From: Acidobacteriota bacterium
Lineage (GTDB): Bacteria; Acidobacteriota; Terriglobia; Terriglobales; Acidobacteriaceae
Assembly (NCBI GenBank): GCA_021793595.1
Contig: JAJYSL010000235.1
Span: forward strand, 1-6,785
Direction: 5' to 3'
Length of the DNA stretch: 6,785 bases
The position numbers and the translations under genes are program-made. Below, in pieces: positions 1 to 6,497 of the stretch (position 1 is its first letter; each line of letters begins with the position of its first letter). The notes beneath the pieces are model-generated. The model ran no database searches, was not told the origin of the DNA, and was given only the letters and a program-made list of their open reading frames with translations.

Positions 1-11
1 GGAATGTCCAT
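1..11 (-). CDS. Start of a divergent minus-strand gene (partial, product unknown)
   Basis: Reading the minus strand, an ATG at 11-9 is followed by codons for Asp, Ile and a Pro (CCN) before the window edge. An AGGAGG ribosome-binding sequence lies at 25-20 with an 8-nt spacer, the same spacing seen in front of the receptor gene on the other strand. This makes a real translation start likely, although only three full codons are visible and no function can be given. A TATGAT-like -10 element lies at 38-33 on the minus strand, but it has no good -35 partner and would leave only a very short leader. If the gene is real, the 12-494 region is a divergent control region, and the missing gene could be a regulator or another transport or hydrolysis gene; that is speculation. 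Confidence 0.45.
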
Positions 12-19
12 ACTCGAAT

Positions 20-25
20 CCTCCT
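20..25 (-). promoter_or_regulatory. Ribosome-binding site of the divergent gene
   Basis: On the minus strand this reads AGGAGG, a perfect Shine-Dalgarno core, 8 nt before the ATG at 11-9. It is the main support for a gene leaving the window to the left. Confidence 0.5.
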
Positions 26-84
26 GCCGTATATCATACAGTTAGGAATAAGCATAAATCCCGCTCATTCTTCTACGCGCCACT

Positions 85-115
85 CTGCTGACGTGCGCCC
101 AGGCGCAAGCAGCAG
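85..115. repeat. Interrupted inverted repeat / hairpin
   Basis: Two nested arm pairs are visible. The outer arms are CTGCTG (85-90) and CAGCAG (110-115); the inner arms are TGCGCC (94-99) and GGCGCA (102-107) around a CA centre. A small asymmetric internal loop (ACG opposite AG) separates them. It may be a regulator-binding site between the two divergent genes or an RNA hairpin. There is no proper T-run after it, so it is not a standard intrinsic terminator. The structure is seen directly; its role is unknown. Confidence 0.4.
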
Positions 116-251
116 TTCTAAATGGACGGCATAGTGGGCAATTTCCGCGCGTTGTGCTCGCCTGAATTATCGAGCGGCCGAGGTTTTCTTGACGTTTTGG
201 TCGAGTTTTCAGTGCGACCGCGCTTTTTTTGGAAAAGAGGAGGGGGAAATT

Positions 252-290
252 ATGCTTTTCGGGCCTCAAAAGCCGCTGCATCCCCAATAA
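252..290 (+). CDS. Possible 12-codon mini-ORF with strong ribosome site
   Basis: An ATG at 252 opens a frame of 12 codons (MLFGPQKPLHPQ) ending in TAA at 288-290. It is preceded by AGGAGG at 238-243 with an 8-nt spacer, as good as the site of the receptor gene. The frame ends 40 nt before the -35 element of the receptor promoter, so it would need its own or an upstream promoter. It may be a leader peptide or a chance match in a purine-rich stretch. It does not resemble any peptide I recognise and has no run of one amino-acid codon as in attenuators. Confidence 0.2.
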   Translation: MLFGPQKPLHPQ

Positions 291-330
291 AGACGGCCCA
301 TTTAGAATTGCTGCGGCGCAAGAGTCCCCC

Positions 331-359
331 TTGACAATCCTAGGGGTATTGACTAGCAT
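331..359 (+). promoter_or_regulatory. Sigma-70-type promoter for the receptor operon
   Basis: A perfect TTGACA -35 hexamer lies at 331-336, followed by an optimal 17-nt spacer and a TAGCAT -10 hexamer at 354-359 (4 of 6 matches to TATAAT). Transcription would begin near 366 and run into the receptor gene after a leader of about 129 nt. A second TTGAC copy (TTGACT, 349-354) overlaps the -10 element 18 nt downstream of the first; it has no good -10 partner of its own. The match is by eye and no start site is measured. Confidence 0.55.
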
Positions 360-480
360 CCGCCTGTATCTTGAATGTATCCGATTTCATTGTTGAATTA
401 TGAAAGAGCGTTAGGAGATTCGACGTCTTCTTGGCTCAAGAACAGGCCAAAGTTAAAGCACAAGCAGACAGTTGTTTCAT

Positions 481-486
481 GGGAGG
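481..486 (+). promoter_or_regulatory. Ribosome-binding site that fixes the receptor start at 495
   Basis: GGGAGG lies 8 nt before the ATG at 495. The same frame is open back to an ATG at 375, but that codon has no ribosome site and would put about 40 polar residues before the signal peptide. This site therefore favours 495. Confidence 0.75.
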
Positions 487-494
487 CATCAATC

Positions 495-3400
495 ATGGGA
501 GCTAATTCTGTAATGCGGGAATTGCGACAAATCGATACGTGGCGTGCAGTTTGGCCTGTGGCCGCTTGCTTTTTAGCTTTGCTGCTGATCGCATCAAGCG
601 CCCATGCTCAGACTCAGGCAACTGTTTTTGGCGCCGTCACCGATCCTGCCGGTGCTGCGGTTTCGAGCGCGACAATTACGATAACGAACCTGGCAACACA
701 GGAAAAACGTCAGACCACCTCCAGCAGCAACGGTGACTACGTTGTGCCACAGCTCGATCCAGGTAGCTATAGCCTGACGGCAGAGGCGCCTGGTTTCAAG
801 AGTTATGTTGAGAGCGGAATTAAGCTTCAAGTCGGTGAAAACCGGCGGAACGGCATTCAGCTTCAAGTTGGCGCGACGACGCAGCGGGTTGTAGTAAGCG
901 GCAGCGCTGTTCAGGTAGATACAAGGTCGGCCACGATTTCCGAAGTAGTCGATTCGGAAAGGGTGAAGGACCTGCCGCTGAACGGACGCAACCCTTTACA
1001 GCTGCAGGCCCTCGTTGCCGGGGCAGGCGGGATTAGTGCTGGTGGGGGTGGGCAGGCTGAAGAGAGCGTAATCTCGATCAACGGTTCGCGGCAGGCGGAG
1101 AACGGCTACACCTTGGATAGAGCCGATAATGAGGATCCATTTTTCTTTACTCCGGCAGTATTTCCCAACCCAGACGCTCTGGCTGAATTCAGTCTTCAAA
1201 CAAGCAACTATGGTGCCCAAGAAGGTCTTGGTTCGGGTGCACAGATGAATGCCATCACGAAATCGGGCACCAACAGCTTTCACGGCACACTCTTTGAGTA
1301 TTTCCGCAATCAGATATTCGATGCACCTGGTTACTTCAGCAAAACCGCGCCACCATTTCATCGAAATCAATTTGGCGGAACAATCGGCGGCCCGATCTGG
1401 GAAAATCATGTTTTCTTCTTCTTTGCCTATCAAGGAACGAGAGAGAGTAGTTCGCCAAGTGTGGAAACGCTCACTGTGCCAGACGTGGCTGAGCGTGCCG
1501 GCAATTTCTCCGAGATTTCGAAGCAACTGACTTATCCAGGAACTAAAACACCAGTGCCTGGAAACATCTTTCCCTCTTCCTATCTGTATCAACCATCCCT
1601 GGCTTTCCTCACTGCGTTTGTGCCTCTGCCGAACGCAGCCAATAACCTCTACACCTACCCCGCAAGCAGTCTGCTGAATGACGATCAATACATCGGCAAG
1701 CTCGATACCGCACTCTCGGCGAGCGACCATCTCTCCGGGCGCATTCTGAATGACGTAAATATCAATAATCAGGTTCCGTCGGGCAATGATCTGCCTGGAT
1801 TTGTTGCCAACATCAACTATCTAAACTGGAATTTAGTGATCAATGAGACGCATATCTTTTCAGCCAATTTACTGAATCAGTTTACTTTCGGATTCGGCGA
1901 TATTCAACGCGTGCAAACGCCTATAATTCCGGTCCAAAAGACTTGGGGTGATTTTGGCGCCGGAGTGATTCGCGCCGTTTCGGGAGGACCGATCGGCTAT
2001 GGCACAATTGTTTCGCCATACTTTACCGCAGAAACCCGTTGGCCGTTATGGCAGTACCGGCATGAATATCAATACTCCGACACGGTGAGCTGGACTCGCG
2101 GTCCCCATAGCATCGCCTTTGGCGGCGATCTCAGGCGGTCCTACACGCATCAATACCAGAACTTTCTTACCGACGGTCAATTTACCTTTAACGCTGACTA
2201 CACTGGCAATGCACTCGCCGATTTCGAAACCGGCCATGAGTACGATTTCACACAAAACTCCTACAATGCAGGGGAGCCGGTTAATCTGACGCCGGATCTC
2301 TTTGTGCAGGATGACTGGAGATTGAACAACCGTCTTACCGCAAACTTAGGCCTGCGCTGGAATCCATGGGTTGCCTATAAAGATCAGCTGAATGCCTTGT
2401 CAACTTTTATACCGGGTAAACAATCTACGGTGTATCCAACCGCTCCCACAGGGTTTGTATTTCCCGGAGACACCGGAGTTTCGAATAGTACAGTCTCCAA
2501 TCGCTGGTATGACTTCGCGCCGCGAGTTGGTTTCGCCTACGACGTATTTGGAAATGGGAAGACAAGCTTTCGCGCAGGGTATGGAATTTTCTATACATTT
2601 GTCCGAACGCAAGCCCTCAATAACCAATCCTCGAATCAGCCTTTTGGCATTGTGCTCAACACCATCCAGCCTAGTGGAGGCATGACAAATCCCTATTCGA
2701 ACACGGGCAATCCATTTCCCTATGTCCCCCCTCAGACGCCGCAAGAAAAACAGAACTATGCTTTCCGTCTGCCCCTGACCCTAACCGTATGGGCGCCGTC
2801 GTTCCAGAACGGCATGGTAAACCAATGGAACGTCAACGTGCAGCAGCAAGTCTCGAATTGGGTATTCACGATTGCCTACGTCGGCAGCACCGGAGAGCAT
2901 CTCTTTCTGAACTACGAGCAAAACCCCGCAGTGTACGGAGCGCCCGGAAATACAACCCAGGCTCGCCGTATCTATGCGCCGAATTTTGGGACGATCACAT
3001 CGCAGTTCAGCGGCGGACATTCCAGCTACAACGCGCTAGAACTGTCTGCAAACCGGCGTCTCATCAAGGGACTAACTGTATTGGCGAATTACACCTGGAG
3101 CAAATCTATTGACAATGGTTCTAGCAATGGAGACAGCCCCTTCGACCCATTCAACATCGCCTCGAACCGGGGCCTTTCGGACTTCTACATTCCGCAGTCA
3201 TTCGTGGCTTCGGCTGTCTGGCAACTCCCCAACTTCTCGAAAGGCAATTACCTGCTCAAGAACCTGGTCAACGGCTGGCAAACAACCGGCATCTTGACGC
3301 TGCAGAAGGGTGTGCCATTCACGGTTGTCTCCGGCGTAGACAATTCACAAAGCGGAGTAGGAGAGGACCATGCCGATATCGTGGGCAATCCGTATATCAG

Positions 3401-3719
3401 TCATCCTTCCAAGGCTGCCGAGGTCGCGGAGTATTTCAATACAAAAGCTTATACGGTGAATGCCTTGGGAACATTCGGAGACAGTGGACGGAATAGTCTG
3501 ATAGGCCCTGGTATCGAGGACCTAGATTATTCCGTATCAAAAACTTTGTATGCCTCCGACAGAGTCCAGACCCTGTTCCGTGCAGAAGCCTTTAACCTCT
3601 TCAACCACACGAACTTGGGAAATCCGGTGTCGAACGTCTCGTCGGCCACATTCGGCCAAATCAACAACCTCAATGGCGCTCCGCGAGTTCTGCAGTTTGC
3701 GCTACGACTGGAGTTCTGA
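495..3719 (+). CDS. TonB-dependent outer-membrane receptor, Oar-like
   Basis: A 1074-residue outer-membrane protein expected to take up a ligand using energy passed on by TonB. Residues 1-38 form a Sec signal peptide: a charged start, a hydrophobic core (about 18-35) and an AHA cleavage site before Gln39. Residues about 42-125 form a carboxypeptidase-regulatory-like beta domain. The plug follows and carries LPLNGRN at 160-166; NAITKSGTN (252-260) and NQFGGTIGGPI (from 291) mark the start of the barrel, as in many acidobacterial receptors. The protein ends in LRLEF; a terminal Phe is the usual outer-membrane assembly signal. The commonly seen LDGxDN motif is LDRADN here (207-212), with Arg in place of Gly. 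The start at 495 is chosen for its GGGAGG site; ATG 375 and ATG 513 are in-frame alternatives. No SusD-like partner follows, which suits the Oar type rather than a SusC/SusD pair. The ligand is unknown. The next gene begins 70 nt after the stop, so co-transcription is likely. Confidence 0.93.
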   Translation: MGANSVMRELRQIDTWRAVWPVAACFLALLLIASSAHAQTQATVFGAVTDPAGAAVSSATITITNLATQEKRQTTSSSNGDYVVPQLDPGSYSLTAEAPGFKSYVESGIKLQVGENRRNGIQLQVGATTQRVVVSGSAVQVDTRSATISEVVDSERVKDLPLNGRNPLQLQALVAGAGGISAGGGGQAEESVISINGSRQAENGYTLDRADNEDPFFFTPAVFPNPDALAEFSLQTSNYGAQEGLGSGAQMNAITKSGTNSFHGTLFEYFRNQIFDAPGYFSKTAPPFHRNQFGGTIGGPIWENHVFFFFAYQGTRESSSPSVETLTVPDVAERAGNFSEISKQLTYPGTKTPVPGNIFPSSYLYQPSLAFLTAFVPLPNAANNLYTYPASSLLNDDQYIGKLDTALSASDHLSGRILNDVNINNQVPSGNDLPGFVANINYLNWNLVINETHIFSANLLNQFTFGFGDIQRVQTPIIPVQKTWGDFGAGVIRAVSGGPIGYGTIVSPYFTAETRWPLWQYRHEYQYSDTVSWTRGPHSIAFGGDLRRSYTHQYQNFLTDGQFTFNADYTGNALADFETGHEYDFTQNSYNAGEPVNLTPDLFVQDDWRLNNRLTANLGLRWNPWVAYKDQLNALSTFIPGKQSTVYPTAPTGFVFPGDTGVSNSTVSNRWYDFAPRVGFAYDVFGNGKTSFRAGYGIFYTFVRTQALNNQSSNQPFGIVLNTIQPSGGMTNPYSNTGNPFPYVPPQTPQEKQNYAFRLPLTLTVWAPSFQNGMVNQWNVNVQQQVSNWVFTIAYVGSTGEHLFLNYEQNPAVYGAPGNTTQARRIYAPNFGTITSQFSGGHSSYNALELSANRRLIKGLTVLANYTWSKSIDNGSSNGDSPFDPFNIASNRGLSDFYIPQSFVASAVWQLPNFSKGNYLLKNLVNGWQTTGILTLQKGVPFTVVSGVDNSQSGVGEDHADIVGNPYISHPSKAAEVAEYFNTKAYTVNALGTFGDSGRNSLIGPGIEDLDYSVSKTLYASDRVQTLFRAEAFNLFNHTNLGNPVSNVSSATFGQINNLNGAPRVLQFALRLEF

Positions 3720-3776
3720 CGGAAAACGTGTTGATCCGTTATTTCTCCCGAAGCAACAAGCAATTCATCCATGAGT

Positions 3777-3782
3777 GAAGGG
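3777..3782 (+). promoter_or_regulatory. Ribosome-binding site that fixes the PhoD-like start at 3790
   Basis: GAAGGG lies 7 nt before the ATG at 3790. The frame could also open at GTG 3775, but that start would place the ribosome site inside the gene and has no site of its own. ATG 3790 also gives a normal short n-region before the twin-arginine motif. Confidence 0.6.
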
Positions 3783-3789
3783 CCAAAGT

Positions 3790-6447
3790 ATGACGAAACA
3801 ATTGAATCGCCGGTCTTTCCTGAAGAAAGCAGGCAGCACTGCTCTGGGAGCGACCGCGCTGACACTGTCTCGGCCCGTTCTCGACGCCGAGACGGAAAGC
3901 GCGGTTTCATTCCGGAGCGCATGGCCTCGTGACGTCACCCGCCCTTGGCCCGGACCGGAATTCTGGGCAAATCCGCTCCAGGATTGGCGTGTGGATGAAG
4001 GCCGGCTGGAGTGCATAACTGCCGGGGGTGATCGTAATGTTGCCCTGCTAACCCGGGAAGTCGCGCAGCGGAGCGGGAGCTTGACGCTCAGCGTGCGACT
4101 TGGACAGATTGATCCAGGGCAGCTCGACCGGGGATTTGTTGGCTTCCGCATTGGTATAAAGTCGCCACTGAACGATTATCGCGCCGTGGCCCTTTATGGG
4201 CGCGGCATGAATGCTGGAATCCATGCCGACGGGCGGCTCTTCATCGGAGAAATCGTTGACACGGCTCCTAAGGTCGATTTTTCCAATGATCTGTGCTTGC
4301 ACTTAGACGCGCGGCCATCGGAGAGCGGATACACTGTTGTGCTACGCGCAACGAGTATCCAAGGACGCCACTCCGCGCAAATTGCCCGAGAAGTCCCTCC
4401 TGATTGGCTCACCGGCGGGCTAGCTCTGGTGTGCAGTTCTGCCCCCGTTCTGCCGACACCCGTTCCGCAGGAGCCTATTAAGGACTTCAACTTTTATCCA
4501 CCGCAACAGCACGTCGGCGGCACAATGCGCTTCTGGTTTGCCGACTGGACCGTCGCCGGCAGCAAGGTGGATAAGCACGATGATCGTGCCTATGGACCGA
4601 TACTCTTTACGCTTTATACCGTTAGCCGCGGCATACTCAAGCTCTCTGCACAATTTCCGCCACTTGAGAACACTTCCGGCCCAGCCACACTGCAAATACG
4701 CGATGAAAACGGAGGGTGGAGATCGATTGCCACCGCTGAGATCGACAGCGACGCATGGAATGCAACATTTCGGATTCCTTCATGGGATGCGACGCGCGAG
4801 CAAACCTATCGCGTGGTCTATTCAATGCCGGATAGAAGCGGAACCAAGCAGCAATACACTTATGATGGGACGATCCGCCGGGATCCCCTTGGCAAACAAG
4901 ATATCACTATTGGACTGTTGACCTGCATCTGGGATTTTGGCTTTCCGCACACTGATTTCACGAGAAATTTGGCAGATCACAAGCCTGACATTCTATTTTG
5001 GACCGGCGACCAGATCTACGAACCGGTTGGAGGCTATGGCGTCATCGAGAGTCGCGCTCCCGGCGCTCTCGAACCGGCAATGCTCGACTTCCTGCGCAAG
5101 TGGTTCATCTTTGGATGGGCAACGGGTGAGCTGACACGCGAGATACCGTCCGTCTGCATGACGGACGATCACGACATGTACCACGGCAACATTTGGGGTT
5201 GCGGCGGACGCCCAACAAATCCTGCGCTCGGCGAGCGCGGTTATGCGGGCCAGGATTCAGGGGGTTACAAAATGCCGCCTCGCTGGGTGAATATGGTGCA
5301 GCGCGCGCAAACTTCACATCTACCGGATCCGTTCGATCCAACGCCTGTGCTACAAGGCATCAGCGTGTATTACACAGATCTGCAGTGGGGTGGCGTGAGC
5401 TTTGCGATTCTGGAGGACCGCAAATGGAAATCGGCGCCGAAGGAGCAACTGCCCGGAGCGAATATTGTGAATGGATTTCCACGCAATCCATCCTGGGACC
5501 CGGCAACGCAGAGCAATGTGCCGAATGCCGAGTTGCTGGGCCAGCGTCAACTCGACTTTCTGGAATCCTGGGCGGCGGATTGGAGCGGCGGAACATGGAT
5601 GAAATTTGCCGTCACGCAAACCCTCTTCGGCTGTCTTCATACCGAGCCCAAGGGAATTGATACGGACAACCACGATCCGGAAGAAGCCATCCCCCCGGTT
5701 GGGGTCTATCTGACGGGCGATCATGTCGTGGCCGACCATGACTCCGGCGCATGGCCGCAACACGGTCGCGACGCGGCGATTCGCAAATGGCGCAAGGGGT
5801 TCGCCCCGCATCTCTCTGGCGATCAACACTTGGGATCGACCTCCCACTATGGAACCGAGGAGTTTCGCGACGGAGTCTATGCGGTGTGTACTCCAGCAAT
5901 CTCGAACATATTTCCACGCCGGTGGTTCCCGCCTGAGCCTGGCGGCAACGCGTTACCAGGAAAGCCCAACACTGGTGATCATCTTGACGCCTTCGGCAAT
6001 CAGCTAACCGTGTTGGCGGTAGCCAATCCCGCACAACATACTGGGCAGGGCCTGGAGGGTCTTCGCTATCGCGTGACGGGCTACACTATCCTCTCGTGCA
6101 ATCGCTCGACGCGCAAGACGACAATCGCTGAGTGGCCGCGCTGGGTTGATCCCTCCCTTCCGGGCGCGAAGCCTTACGACGGTTGGCCTATCACGATTGA
6201 TCAGATGGATAACGGACTCTGGGGAGCAGAATGGCAGCTCGATCCTATCGAGACAACTGGATTTCGCGATCCGGTTGTGCAGGTGCGGGATGAGATAAAC
6301 GGAGAAGTGACGTATACGTTACGCATCAGTGGCGAGTCTTTTAGTCCGCCCGTTCGCAAACCCGGAGTTTACACGATACTTGCCTACGACCCTGATGGGT
6401 ACTATCGCAAGGAGTGGAAAAATGTTCAGGCGCGAAAGAAGATCTGA
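3790..6447 (+). CDS. Tat-exported PhoD-family metallophosphoesterase with extra beta domains
   Basis: An 885-residue secreted hydrolase of the PhoD (alkaline phosphatase D) family, which cleaves phosphate mono- or diesters using metal ions. A twin-arginine signal is clear: NRRSFLKK at 6-13, then a mildly hydrophobic stretch to about 27, so it should be exported folded. Residues about 40-255 look like a concanavalin-type beta-sandwich; about 265-370 resemble the Ig-like N-terminal domain of PhoD proteins. The catalytic core (about 373-735) has the family motifs: Cys379, GDQIYE at 406-411, DDHDMYHGN at 459-467, an LEDRKW stretch at 541-546 and SGDQH at 676-680, so the metal site looks intact. 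A further beta-rich domain fills about 790-885. Bacillus PhoD is near 580 residues, so this protein is about 300 longer. Sequence alone does not tell phosphomonoesterase from phosphodiesterase. It sits between the receptor (70 nt) and a sulfatase gene (50 nt), suggesting joint processing of an imported or surface-bound ester compound. Family call is strong; substrate is inference. Confidence 0.88.
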   Translation: MTKQLNRRSFLKKAGSTALGATALTLSRPVLDAETESAVSFRSAWPRDVTRPWPGPEFWANPLQDWRVDEGRLECITAGGDRNVALLTREVAQRSGSLTLSVRLGQIDPGQLDRGFVGFRIGIKSPLNDYRAVALYGRGMNAGIHADGRLFIGEIVDTAPKVDFSNDLCLHLDARPSESGYTVVLRATSIQGRHSAQIAREVPPDWLTGGLALVCSSAPVLPTPVPQEPIKDFNFYPPQQHVGGTMRFWFADWTVAGSKVDKHDDRAYGPILFTLYTVSRGILKLSAQFPPLENTSGPATLQIRDENGGWRSIATAEIDSDAWNATFRIPSWDATREQTYRVVYSMPDRSGTKQQYTYDGTIRRDPLGKQDITIGLLTCIWDFGFPHTDFTRNLADHKPDILFWTGDQIYEPVGGYGVIESRAPGALEPAMLDFLRKWFIFGWATGELTREIPSVCMTDDHDMYHGNIWGCGGRPTNPALGERGYAGQDSGGYKMPPRWVNMVQRAQTSHLPDPFDPTPVLQGISVYYTDLQWGGVSFAILEDRKWKSAPKEQLPGANIVNGFPRNPSWDPATQSNVPNAELLGQRQLDFLESWAADWSGGTWMKFAVTQTLFGCLHTEPKGIDTDNHDPEEAIPPVGVYLTGDHVVADHDSGAWPQHGRDAAIRKWRKGFAPHLSGDQHLGSTSHYGTEEFRDGVYAVCTPAISNIFPRRWFPPEPGGNALPGKPNTGDHLDAFGNQLTVLAVANPAQHTGQGLEGLRYRVTGYTILSCNRSTRKTTIAEWPRWVDPSLPGAKPYDGWPITIDQMDNGLWGAEWQLDPIETTGFRDPVVQVRDEINGEVTYTLRISGESFSPPVRKPGVYTILAYDPDGYYRKEWKNVQARKKI

Positions 6448-6497
6448 ATCGGCATGCTCTACAACGATACCGACGCTTCGCTGAGATGAGACTGATC

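Larger units (their letters stand above)
12..494. other. Divergent intergenic region and receptor leader
   Basis: This 483-nt stretch holds no convincing protein gene. Open frames on both strands (42-359 minus and 122-334 plus) lack ribosome sites and recognisable protein features, and the first runs across the promoter. What can be seen, left to right: the ribosome site of the divergent gene, an interrupted hairpin at 85-115, a short inverted repeat GCTCG/CGAGC at 156-160 and 171-175, a run of seven T at 224-230, a 12-codon mini-ORF with a strong ribosome site at 252-290, the promoter at 331-359, and an untranslated leader of about 129 nt up to the receptor start. No known riboswitch fold was recognised in the leader. 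Confidence 0.6.

Noticed and set aside
212..230. Possible intrinsic terminator: GCG/CGC hairpin before seven T
   Set aside because: The stem is only about 3 bp with mismatches next to it, too weak to call despite the T-run.
42..359. A 105-codon minus-strand frame and a 70-codon plus-strand frame (122-334) in the upstream region
   Set aside because: No properly spaced ribosome site in front of either, no protein features, and the minus-strand frame spans the predicted promoter.
479..505. Eight-codon frame overlapping the receptor ribosome site and start codon
   Set aside because: It has no ribosome site upstream and its overlap with the receptor start is most simply chance.
996..1730. A 244-codon open frame on the minus strand inside the receptor gene
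   Set aside because: It lies wholly antisense to a well-supported coding region, shows no recognisable protein features, and is explained as a shadow of the receptor's codon pattern.
3719..3740. Small inverted repeats (ACGG/CCGT, AACG/CGTT) after the receptor stop
   Set aside because: Four-base arms only, followed by a mixed T-rich stretch; not enough for a terminator, so the genes are treated as one unit.
3771..3932. 53-codon frame starting at ATG 3771, overlapping the start of the PhoD-like gene
   Set aside because: No ribosome site of its own, and it overlaps a clear Tat signal peptide in the other frame; charged, low-complexity translation.
5193..5847. Open frames of about 155 (plus, 5193-5660) and 165 codons (minus, 5350-5847) inside the PhoD-like gene
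   Set aside because: They overlap the catalytic core of the PhoD-like enzyme, whose motifs are intact in its own frame; neither has a ribosome site or recognisable domain.
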